Shown one piece after another: positions 1-6,462 of a DNA stretch of 9,974 nt. Numbering within the stretch: position 1 is the first letter of the stretch; each line of letters starts with the position of its first letter. The stretch spans positions 1 through 9,974 of the forward strand of contig JAOZVT010000551.1 in NCBI GenBank assembly GCA_025869455.1, read 5' to 3'. Below the pieces are notes generated by a model, which did no database searches, was not told the origin of the DNA, and was given only the letters and a program-made list of their open reading frames with translations. The translations under genes were made by a program, and so were the position numbers. The DNA is from Prosthecobacter sp. GTDB taxonomy: Bacteria > Verrucomicrobiota > Verrucomicrobiia > Verrucomicrobiales > Verrucomicrobiaceae.

Positions 1-170
1 TTGTTGGTGGTGCTAGGCCCCATCATGCCCCAACCGAGAACGGCCATGGTAATCTTGTTGGAAGGGGCATTTTGCCCCAAGACACTGGCGGGGATGATGG
101 CAGGGAACCCGAGGACGCCAGCCGATTTTGCGAGAAACTGACGGCGGGAAGAAAAGGGGACGCGTTTCAT
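1..170 (-). CDS. Gfo/Idh/MocA-family oxidoreductase, Tat-exported (N-terminal part only)
   Basis: The minus strand reads from an ATG at 170-168 to the window edge, giving 56 codons with no stop, so the C-terminal part lies outside. Residues 8-13 (SRRQFL) are a twin-arginine motif with arginines at 9 and 10. A hydrophobic stretch follows (about 17-31, GVLGFPAIIPASVLG), which together look like a Tat signal. At about 39-51 the chain enters a Rossmann strand and a GxGxxG-type loop, AVLGWGMMG (G46, G48, G51), the usual NAD(P)-binding start of this family. Tat-exported members are common in Verrucomicrobiota and Planctomycetota and are thought to act on sugars or related polyols in the periplasm. 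The substrate cannot be told from this fragment. It is transcribed away from the ABC operon, and no Shine-Dalgarno sequence precedes the ATG. The family call is fairly safe; the function is not resolved. Confidence 0.8.
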   Translation of the reverse strand, partial: MKRVPFSSRRQFLAKSAGVLGFPAIIPASVLGQNAPSNKITMAVLGWGMMGPSTTN

Positions 171-284
171 GGTTGATTAGGGTTTAGCGAGTGGAGACAC
201 AATCTGTCCAGAATGAAATTGAGGTGATTCTTGGTGATTTATTGATAAGTCCTGCGCTTATAACGTTAAAACAGGGGCGTCTTG

Positions 285-344
285 ATGGAAAATCTGTTTG
301 CAAAACAAACTGAGGCAACCATAAAACGCCCCGCGCGTTTTTGA
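285..344 (+). CDS. Possible 19-codon leader peptide ORF
   Basis: An ATG at 285 opens a 19-codon frame (MENLFAKQTEATIKRPARF) ending at TGA 342-344. An AGGGG motif at 273-277 lies 7 nt upstream of the ATG, a canonical ribosome-binding-site spacing, whereas the main genes in this window show none. Its last codons and stop coincide with the terminator-like hairpin at 323-342, an arrangement that resembles a leader peptide coupled to attenuation. There is no run of one amino acid to suggest which amino acid would be sensed. It may equally be a chance ORF. Conservation in related genomes would decide. Confidence 0.2.
   Translation: MENLFAKQTEATIKRPARF
296..310 (+). repeat. Small hairpin GTTTG-CAAAA-CAAAC
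   Basis: A five-base-pair inverted repeat, GTTTG (296-300) and CAAAC (306-310), with loop CAAAA. It lies just upstream of the terminator-like hairpin and inside the possible leader ORF. It is weak on its own and is listed because it is the first of three closely spaced dyads before the ABC operon. Confidence 0.3.
323..342 (+). terminator. Terminator-like hairpin in the leader of the ABC operon
   Basis: AAAACGC (323-329) pairs perfectly with GCGTTTT (335-341) around loop CCCGC, and a five-T run occupies 338-342. On the plus strand this has the form of a short intrinsic terminator. No plus-strand gene ends here, because the gene to the left is transcribed the other way. If it works, it would therefore attenuate transcription entering the ABC operon at 418, or insulate the two divergent units. 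The stem is only 7 bp with three G:C pairs, so termination may be weak. Confidence 0.35.
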
Positions 345-359
345 ACGCAGACGGGGAAC

Positions 360-372
360 TCTGTGTCACAGA
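360..372. repeat. 13-nt dyad TCTGTG-T-CACAGA upstream of the ABC operon
   Basis: A perfect six-base inverted repeat around one central base, 45 nt before the ATG at 418. It could be a half-helical-turn protein-binding site or a chance palindrome. The half-sites resemble CRP/FNR-type TGTG/CACA but the spacing is wrong (one base instead of six), so no regulator is proposed. Confidence 0.3.
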
Positions 373-417
373 GGACTCCTTCTCAAGACAACCCCAAAAA
401 ACCATGATAGTGACAGT

Positions 418-1146
418 ATGATCCAAGTTCAAAACCTCCGAAAAGTGTTCGGCAGTAAGGTAGCGGTGGATGACGTCTCCTTCTCTGTCGAAAAGGGTCA
501 AGTTCTCGGCTTCCTTGGCCCAAACGGCGCTGGAAAATCCACCTCCATGAGAATGGTGACAGGCTATTTCCGGCCCACCTCAGGCAGTATCAAAGTGGGT
601 GGCATTGACATGCTGGAAGATCCTGAATTGGCCAAGCGGTCAATCGGTTACCTTCCTGAAAATGCGCCGCTGTATTCTGATATGACTGTGGCCAGCTTCC
701 TTGGCTTTTGTGCTGAAATACGCGGCCTTAGAGGAGCTGCAAAATCCAAGGCCATTGACCGCGTGCTGGAACTTTGTTTCCTCGAAAATGTTCGCAATCA
801 AAGCGTGGACACTCTTTCCAAAGGGTATCGCCACCGCACCTGTTTTGCGCAGAGCATTATTCATGATCCTGAGGTGCTGATTTTAGATGAACCTACGGAT
901 GGGTTGGATCCGAATCAGAAGCACGAAGTGCGCGGGCTGATCAAACGCATGGGTGAAACCAAGGCCATCATCTTTTCCACCCACATTCTGGAGGAGGTGG
1001 AAGCTGCGTGTTCTCGCGCCATTATCATTGATCGGGGTAAAATCGTTGCCGATGGTACGCCTGATCAACTCAAGAAACTCGTTCCAGGAGCCCATTCTCT
1101 GGACGAAGTCTTCCGCTCCATCACCCGTCCAGACACGGTGAAATAA
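418..1146 (+). CDS. ABC transporter ATP-binding protein (GldA-like)
   Basis: This 242-residue protein is a single complete ABC ATPase domain that would power the permease encoded next. Visible motifs in order are Walker A GPNGAGKST (34-42), a signature of the form LSKGY (133-137, in place of LSGGQ), Walker B VLILDEPTDGLDP (153-165) with catalytic E158, and the switch histidine H189 (STHIL). Where a Q-loop glutamine normally lies, the sequence reads GYLPENAPLY with E81. GYLPE is usual in the GldA/CcmA-like exporter branch. The length is short for that branch, which often carries a C-terminal extension. It is the first gene of a four-gene operon, 39 nt before the permease. The ATG at 418 has no Shine-Dalgarno sequence. 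In Flavobacterium the GldA relative belongs to the gliding-motility transporter, but here the substrate is unknown. The ATPase call is secure; the role is inferred from neighbours. Confidence 0.93.
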   Translation: MIQVQNLRKVFGSKVAVDDVSFSVEKGQVLGFLGPNGAGKSTSMRMVTGYFRPTSGSIKVGGIDMLEDPELAKRSIGYLPENAPLYSDMTVASFLGFCAEIRGLRGAAKSKAIDRVLELCFLENVRNQSVDTLSKGYRHRTCFAQSIIHDPEVLILDEPTDGLDPNQKHEVRGLIKRMGETKAIIFSTHILEEVEAACSRAIIIDRGKIVADGTPDQLKKLVPGAHSLDEVFRSITRPDTVK

Positions 1147-1185
1147 AGCCATTCAGAACCTCTACACCTTATTTCTAACAACCTC

Positions 1186-1944
1186 ATGAAAAGCAGAGAT
1201 CTGGAAAACACTCTAGCCATTTTTAAGCGAGAGTTCCTCTCTTATTTTAACTCGCCAGTGCTTTATGTCATTGTCGTGATTTATCTTTTAGCCTCGATGG
1301 GCTTTACGTTCTTTTTTGGACGTATCCTGGATTCGGACAATGCCTCGCTGACTCAGCCATTCTTCTTTTGGCACCCTTGGATCTACATCGTTTTAGCCCC
1401 AGCTGTGGGCATGCGCATGTGGTCTGAGGAACATCGTCTGGGTACCTTTGAGCTGCTCATGACCATGCCCTTATCCCCTTGGCAGGCGATCATTGGCAAG
1501 TTCATTGCGGCAGCTTTGGTCTGGTTCATTAGCATCGCTTTGACCTTCCCGGTGGTGATTACCATTTGCTGGTTAGGCAATCCTGACCCGGGGCCGATCA
1601 TGACAGGCTACGCGGCCAGCTTCCTTTATGCTTTAGGCTGTCTTGCTGTGACGAGTGCCGCCAGTGCCTTCACCCGCAGTCAGGTGGTTTGCTTCATCGT
1701 CTCTGTGGCGCTTTGCCTGCTGTTGACCTTAATCGGCTATCCAGGCATTGTGGATACGGTGGCGCGTACGCTGCCAGCTTCTTTGGAATCCATTGTGCGG
1801 TTCGTGAGCTACCTGAGCTTTTTGGATCATTTCTATGAGATGACCAAGGGCATCTTCGTTTTCCGCGATGTGCTTTACTTCCTTTCCGTGATTGTCGTTG
1901 CGCTCCTTGTCACCCACCTGGGCTTACGCGCCAAGCGTGCCTAA
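1186..1944 (+). CDS. ABC-2-type permease (GldF-like)
   Basis: A 252-residue integral membrane protein with about six hydrophobic segments, near residues 24-45, 62-76, 104-129, 139-160, 168-187 and 228-247. The cytoplasmic loop after the second segment reads MWSEEHRLGTFELLMTMPLS (78-97). That is the typical MxxEExxxGTxELLxTxPxS motif of ABC-2 permeases of the GldF/NosY type, thought to couple to the ATPase. It probably forms the channel of the transporter as a dimer with the ATPase upstream. It lies 39 nt downstream of the ATPase gene and 39 nt upstream of the GldG-like gene, so one transcript is likely. No ribosome-binding site is seen before the ATG. The length is normal for the family. The substrate is not indicated by sequence. 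Confidence 0.9.
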   Translation: MKSRDLENTLAIFKREFLSYFNSPVLYVIVVIYLLASMGFTFFFGRILDSDNASLTQPFFFWHPWIYIVLAPAVGMRMWSEEHRLGTFELLMTMPLSPWQAIIGKFIAAALVWFISIALTFPVVITICWLGNPDPGPIMTGYAASFLYALGCLAVTSAASAFTRSQVVCFIVSVALCLLLTLIGYPGIVDTVARTLPASLESIVRFVSYLSFLDHFYEMTKGIFVFRDVLYFLSVIVVALLVTHLGLRAKRA

Positions 1945-1983
1945 CCTTGAATAGGAACATTCAAAAACTTTGAGAATCCTTTT

Positions 1984-3975
1984 ATGAATTTTAATAGTAA
2001 AGAAGGCACCGCAGGCATCACGGCCCTGCTGGTCATCGCCATTGTCATTGCCGTGAACTTTCTGGTCGGTGGACTTGGATTGGGGAATTTCAGGCTCGAT
2101 CTGACCCAAGATAAGTTATACACGCTTAACAAAGGTACTCGGACGATTCTGGAGCGCCTGAATCCTGATAAACCGGTGACGATCCGGTATTATGTCACGA
2201 CAGAAGATCGTGTCATGCCGCCGATGCTGAAAAGCTATGCCAACACGGTTCAAGACATGCTTCTGGAGTTCCAAAAAGCAGCTCCAGACAAGCTGATCCT
2301 GGAAAAGCTAATTCCGAATCCCAATACTGAGGATGAAGATCGTGCCCGTGAAGATGATCTTCAGGGAATGAGTGTGAATCGGGATGACAATATTTATCTG
2401 GGCTTAGCTATCCAGTCAGCGGCCCAGAAAGAGGTGCTTCCATTCTTGAATCCCAATGAAGAGACTTCCTTGGAATACAATGTGGCTCGTGCTATTCAGA
2501 AGGTTTCCAAGACCACCAAAACTGTCGTCGGTGTGATGAGCAGCATGCCTATCATGGGTTCTCCGATGTATCCGTTTCAGCGTCAGCAAGGGCAAAACCC
2601 ATGGATCCTTATCCAGCAATTACGCATGGACTATGAAGTGCGTGATATTCCCATGAGCTCAGACAAGATTGATTCTGATATCAGCACGCTCTTGGTGATC
2701 CATCCTGCCGACATTACGGAGGCTACCGAGTACGCGATTGATCAATACTTGCTGAAGGGCGGAAAAGTGATCGCCTTGGTGGACCCGCAGAGTTTAGTCG
2801 CTCAGCGTGTTTATAGCAATCAACCCAATCCGATGACGGGTCAGCCTGGTGGGATGATCAATCCATCCTCGGATCTGGCTAACCTCTTCAAAGCCTGGGG
2901 CGTTTCCTATAACAAGACGATGGTCGTGGCTGATGTGAACTATCGCGGCATGGCTCAAGGCGGAGAAAATCCTGTGGAACTGCAATTGCCACGTGAGGCT
3001 TTGAACTCTGAAGATCGCATCACTTCAAACCTGCAATCCCTGAGAATGCTGATGGCTGGGTCATTCAGCATTGATAAGAAAGATGGCATTGAAGCGACGA
3101 CGCTCATTAGCAGTTCAGAAGCCAGTGAGATGATTGACACCACGGAAGCTGAGAAACTGATCCGTGAAAAGATGACTTCCTTTAATCCAAGTGGTCGCCG
3201 TCAAATCATGGCCGTGCGTCTGAGTGGGAAGTTTAAAACTGCTTTCCCAGGGGGACGTCCGAAAGGGCCTGCTGGCAGTGCAGAGACTGGCGGTGCCCAG
3301 GAAGATGCCACAGCGCCTCAAGCTGAAGTTTCGGCAACCAAAGAAGTGCAAGTGACCAAGGCTGGAGACAAACTACCGTCTGAGGAAAAGAAGGAGGAGT
3401 TCAACATCAGTGACGGAACCATCAAAGAGTCTGTCAGCAATGAAGGTATGGTCGTCTTATTCTCGGATGTGGATATGATGTATGATGCCCTTTGTGCGCA
3501 GCAAGATCCGATGACGGGTGGCCTAGTGGCTATTAATTCAAACCTGCCTCTGATGCTAAACACGGTGGAAGTGCTCAGTGGCGGTGGTGAGTTGCTTGAG
3601 ATTCGCAGTCGTGCTTCGACCCAGCGTCCATTCACCAAGATGGATGAGTTGCGTGAGAAGGTGGAAAAGGATTTCCGTCCAAAACTTCAGGCTCTGCAGG
3701 CTAAGCTGGATGAGACTGCCCAAAAAATGGGACCGCTCCGCGTGAAAAACGGGCAGCTTGCTGATCCCCGCCAAGTTAAGGAATTGAATGAATTGATGGA
3801 AACGCAGTCGGTGATCAAACGTCAGGTGCGTGAGATCAAGAAAGCGCAAAACAAGGACATCGATTTCACTCAATCCATGATCACGCTCATGAACTTCTTG
3901 GTCGTGCCTCTTCTGGTTGTTTGTGTTGGCTTGGCCTTGGCTATCCGTCGCCGTATTGCCACCGCAGCCGTTTAA
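1984..3975 (+). CDS. GldG-like ABC transporter auxiliary membrane protein
   Basis: A 663-residue protein anchored at both ends. A membrane segment at about 11-32 is followed by the family hallmark LDLTQDKLYTLNKGT (38-52), then a large domain matching the ABC_transp_aux family (GldG, to about residue 315). A second membrane segment lies at about 632-653, followed by an RRR stop-transfer patch (655-657). The conserved segment AINSNLPLMLNTVEVLSGG (about 516-534) is typical of the distal part of GldG-like proteins. Residues 551-620 are rich in K, E, L and Q and probably form a coiled coil. Residues 421-475 are a low-complexity G/A/P/E/K insert between the two conserved parts. The bulk is expected on the outer face of the cytoplasmic membrane, working with the permease. 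The transported molecule and the role are unknown outside Bacteroidota. Confidence 0.85.
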   Translation: MNFNSKEGTAGITALLVIAIVIAVNFLVGGLGLGNFRLDLTQDKLYTLNKGTRTILERLNPDKPVTIRYYVTTEDRVMPPMLKSYANTVQDMLLEFQKAAPDKLILEKLIPNPNTEDEDRAREDDLQGMSVNRDDNIYLGLAIQSAAQKEVLPFLNPNEETSLEYNVARAIQKVSKTTKTVVGVMSSMPIMGSPMYPFQRQQGQNPWILIQQLRMDYEVRDIPMSSDKIDSDISTLLVIHPADITEATEYAIDQYLLKGGKVIALVDPQSLVAQRVYSNQPNPMTGQPGGMINPSSDLANLFKAWGVSYNKTMVVADVNYRGMAQGGENPVELQLPREALNSEDRITSNLQSLRMLMAGSFSIDKKDGIEATTLISSSEASEMIDTTEAEKLIREKMTSFNPSGRRQIMAVRLSGKFKTAFPGGRPKGPAGSAETGGAQEDATAPQAEVSATKEVQVTKAGDKLPSEEKKEEFNISDGTIKESVSNEGMVVLFSDVDMMYDALCAQQDPMTGGLVAINSNLPLMLNTVEVLSGGGELLEIRSRASTQRPFTKMDELREKVEKDFRPKLQALQAKLDETAQKMGPLRVKNGQLADPRQVKELNELMETQSVIKRQVREIKKAQNKDIDFTQSMITLMNFLVVPLLVVCVGLALAIRRRIATAAV

Positions 3976-4011
3976 TTGAACCCCTTTTAACCTCTTCGAT
4001 TTATACAATTC

Positions 4012-5373
4012 ATGAAGAAGATACTCATCCTTCTTATCATTCTCGGCGGCTTGATCGGGGCTGCTGTTCTCTATCAAAAGCAACAGAATGCCGTGCTGAA
4101 TACCGCCGCATCTCGTGGTGTCAAAGTGCGGGATAAACTCCTCCCAGATCTGGATATCACGGCGGTTAAGCAGATTCGCCTCAAAGACGCTAAGTCTGAG
4201 GTGAATGTAAAAATCAGCGCCGACCGCAAAAGTGCCAAGGTGCTTGAACGCGGTGGTTATGCGGCCAGTCTTGATCGCATCAATACAGCACTCTCTGAGC
4301 TTTATGAACAACGTATCGCCAGTAAGCAGCAGGTGGGTAAAACTGCCTGGGCTGAAATTCATGTCCAGCCTCCAGGTGAAGGTTCTGAGGGTGTCGGTAC
4401 ACAGATCGAGTTGATTGGAGAAGAGGGGAAGATCCTTGAATCTCTGATCTTGGGAGATCAGATCTCCACGGCTGGTGGTCGCAGCAGCACTCAGTTTGAT
4501 GGTGGCGCTCAGCGCTTCATTCGTATCCCTAATGATGGCGATACAATATGGGTGGTTAGCAACACCTTCTTTGACATGGAGCCGAAACCTGAATCGTGGC
4601 TAGACAAAGATTTCTTTGATGTGCAAAAGATCAAGGAAGTCACAGTTACCCCGACTGAGGCGGTGGAAGGCTGGAAAGTGGGACGCCCTGATGAAGTTAC
4701 CCAGGAGTTTAAACTTCTGGACGCCAAAGTCGGCGAAGGATTGGATAACACAAAGCTAACGCTTACCAGCCTGCTTTCGACACCCACCTTTAATGATGTG
4801 GTACCCAAAGAGAAAGTCGAGGAGGTGATGAAGGATGCTATCAGTGCGAAGATCCTCACCTTTGATGGCTTTACCTATGACATTAAAGTGGCTAAACAAT
4901 CCAAGGATGGAAGTGATCGTCACTTCATCAGCTTCACTGTCAGTGCCGATATTCCTAAAGATCGTCCCCCTGTGAAAGACGAGAAGGAAGAAGACAAAAA
5001 GAAAGCGGATGAAGCTTTTGCTTCCAGAAAGAAAGCGCAGGAAGAGAAACTGGCCAAGGAGCAAAAATTTGCTGGCTGGGCCTTCGAGGTTTCCGAGTAC
5101 ACCGTGAATAACCTCTTCAAGAAGCGCAGTGAGATTGTCAAGGTAGAGGCTAAATCAGAGCCTGTTCCAGCACCAGAGGCATCTGCTGCGCCGACTCCGC
5201 CAGCTGCTCCAGCTACTACTAGTTCTGCTGCTCCAGCCATTCCTGAGCTGAATCCTAAGCAGATCAGTGTGACGACGCCTCCTGTTCAGGTCCCGGCTCC
5301 AGCTCCTGCCAAGCCAGACCTCAAGCCTGAGGCAGATCCCAATGCGGCTCCCGTTGTGGAAGTGAAGAAATAA
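4012..5373 (+). CDS. DUF4340 domain-containing membrane-anchored protein
   Basis: A 453-residue protein with one N-terminal membrane segment (4-20, ILILLIILGGLIGAAVL) after two lysines, so the rest probably faces the periplasm. The body (about 40-315) fits the DUF4340 family, which commonly follows GldG-like genes in this four-gene cluster. Recognisable parts include the strand-rich LPDLDITAVKQIRLKD (44-59), the ESLILGDQ segment (143-150) and SWLDKDFFDV (195-204). A lysine/glutamate-rich stretch (322-352) is followed by a conserved-looking segment (353-376), then a long proline/alanine-rich tail (383-453). The tail looks flexible and may cross the peptidoglycan or contact a partner. It lies 36 nt after the GldG-like gene and ends 22 nt before a strong terminator, so it is the last gene of the operon. 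The family assignment rests on context plus sequence pattern; no biochemical function is known. Confidence 0.8.
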   Translation: MKKILILLIILGGLIGAAVLYQKQQNAVLNTAASRGVKVRDKLLPDLDITAVKQIRLKDAKSEVNVKISADRKSAKVLERGGYAASLDRINTALSELYEQRIASKQQVGKTAWAEIHVQPPGEGSEGVGTQIELIGEEGKILESLILGDQISTAGGRSSTQFDGGAQRFIRIPNDGDTIWVVSNTFFDMEPKPESWLDKDFFDVQKIKEVTVTPTEAVEGWKVGRPDEVTQEFKLLDAKVGEGLDNTKLTLTSLLSTPTFNDVVPKEKVEEVMKDAISAKILTFDGFTYDIKVAKQSKDGSDRHFISFTVSADIPKDRPPVKDEKEEDKKKADEAFASRKKAQEEKLAKEQKFAGWAFEVSEYTVNNLFKKRSEIVKVEAKSEPVPAPEASAAPTPPAAPATTSSAAPAIPELNPKQISVTTPPVQVPAPAPAKPDLKPEADPNAAPVVEVKK

Positions 5374-5395
5374 TTCTTCTTCAAGCGGTTCTTTC

Positions 5396-5431
5396 AAAAC
5401 GGCAATCTGTGTTTCACAGGTTGCCGTTTTT
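5396..5431 (+). terminator. Intrinsic terminator of the ABC operon
   Basis: AAAACGGCAA (5396-5405) pairs perfectly with TTGCCGTTTT (5421-5430). Inside it a T:G pair and CTGTG/CACAG extend the stem around a TTT loop, giving about 16 bp in all. It runs directly into five Ts (5427-5431). It lies 22 nt after the stop of the DUF4340 gene. The A-tract on the left arm means it could also terminate minus-strand transcripts. This is the clearest regulatory element in the window. Confidence 0.88.
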
Positions 5432-5499
5432 GCTGTTAAAGCTCGACAGGGGGAGGCCAAATCTGCGTACCTTCAGTTCGTTCTGACGCCGCTTTACTT

Positions 5500-6387
5500 A
5501 TGACTTCACGCCGCACCTTTCTTAGCCAGTCTCTCGGGCTCGCAGCACTTTCGATTTCTCCGAGTCTTTCTTCGATGGCGGCTACGCCGAGAAAGCTGCG
5601 TAAGGCCATCATGGGAGGTACTTTGAAGATCAAAGGAACCCTGATCGAACAATACAAAGCTGCCCAGATGGCGGGTTATGAAGGGGTGGAACCAGCGGGT
5701 GGGATGAATCAACAAGAGGTGCTGGATGCATTAGGTGCATCAGGGCTTCAGGCTGCCAGTGTTTGCTGTCACACGCATTGGAAACAAACGCTGACGGATA
5801 ATGATGAGAAGGTGCGGGAAGTGGGGCTTCAGGGTGTGCTGACCACTCTGCGGGATGCGAAAGCTTATGGGGCGGATTCAATTTTGGTCGTGCCGGGAGT
5901 GTGCAGTGAAGAGGTGCCTTATGATGTGGCTTGGGAGCGTTCTATCGTTGAGATAAGAAAGGCTGTTCCTTTGGCCAAAGAACTGGGGGTGAAGATCTCC
6001 ATCGAAAATGTCTGGAACAATTTCATCCTGAGTCCTTTGGAAGCGGTGCGTTATTTGGACGAAGTCGGAGATCCTATCGTGGGCTGGCATTTCGACATTG
6101 GGAATGTGCTGCGTTATGGCTGGCCAGAGCAGTGGATCAAGGTGCTGGGCACACGGATTAACCGCATTCATGTCAAAGAATACAGCACAAAGAAGATGAA
6201 GGATGAAGGGATTTGGAAGGGCTTCGACTGCGACCTCACGGAAGGAGATAACAACTGGTCGGCTATCATGAAAGCCCTGGATGACGTGGGTTATACAGGC
6301 TGGGCCATCAGCGAGCAGCGAGGTGGGATAAACCCCAATGGTCTGAAGATGCTGACAGAGCGGATGGATCAAATTTTTGCCATGTGA
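5500..6387 (+). CDS. Tat-exported sugar phosphate isomerase/epimerase-like TIM-barrel protein
   Basis: A 295-residue protein starting MTSRRTFL, with a twin-arginine motif at R4-R5 and a hydrophobic region to about residue 28, so it is probably exported folded by Tat. The rest fits the xylose-isomerase-like TIM barrel (AP_endonuc_2 family, IolE/D-tagatose 3-epimerase-like). Four likely metal ligands sit at the ends of successive strands: E169 (SIENVWNNF), D199 (HFDIGN), H224 (RIHVKEY) and E272 (SEQRGG). A CCHTHW motif at 89-94 may add to the active site. All expected metal residues are present, so it is probably catalytic. The substrate is unknown; periplasmic homologues are numerous in Verrucomicrobiota and Planctomycetota. 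It starts 68 nt after the operon terminator and so has its own promoter, which I could not locate. It converges on the ceramidase-like gene. No Shine-Dalgarno sequence is seen. Confidence 0.88.
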   Translation: MTSRRTFLSQSLGLAALSISPSLSSMAATPRKLRKAIMGGTLKIKGTLIEQYKAAQMAGYEGVEPAGGMNQQEVLDALGASGLQAASVCCHTHWKQTLTDNDEKVREVGLQGVLTTLRDAKAYGADSILVVPGVCSEEVPYDVAWERSIVEIRKAVPLAKELGVKISIENVWNNFILSPLEAVRYLDEVGDPIVGWHFDIGNVLRYGWPEQWIKVLGTRINRIHVKEYSTKKMKDEGIWKGFDCDLTEGDNNWSAIMKALDDVGYTGWAISEQRGGINPNGLKMLTERMDQIFAM

Positions 6388-6403
6388 TCAGCGCGTATCC
6401 AAT

Positions 6404-6436
6404 GGTTGCGCTTTTGGTTAGTCAAAAGCTGCAACC
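6404..6436. terminator. Hairpin between convergent genes
   Basis: GGTTGC (6404-6409) pairs with GCAACC (6431-6436), and GCTTTTG (6410-6416) pairs with CAAAAGC (6423-6429), around loop GTTAGT with a single bulged T at 6430. This gives a 13-bp stem in the 75-nt gap between two converging genes, where a shared bidirectional terminator is expected. Neither side has a T-run, so it is not a classical intrinsic terminator. It may instead protect 3' ends or work with Rho. Confidence 0.55.
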
Positions 6437-6462
6437 CTGGATGGTGGCAGGCTTTAGTGAGC

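Noticed and set aside
231..264. Promoter for the ABC operon using TTGGTG or TTGATA and TATAAC (259-264)
   Set aside because: The -10-like box is reasonable, but the spacers to the candidate -35 boxes are 22 and 11 nt, so no proper pair exists.
404..421. Five-codon ORF (ATG 404) overlapping the ATPase start by ATGA
   Set aside because: Too short and without a ribosome-binding site. The overlap could be translational coupling, but chance is more likely.
3556..4362. 268-codon minus-strand open frame across the GldG/DUF4340 junction
   Set aside because: It lies antisense over two well-supported genes and the gap between them, shows no recognisable domain, and has the His/Leu-rich make-up typical of a shadow frame.
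5878..6372. 164-codon minus-strand open frame inside the isomerase-like gene
   Set aside because: It is fully antisense to a gene with intact metal-binding motifs, and no family is recognisable.
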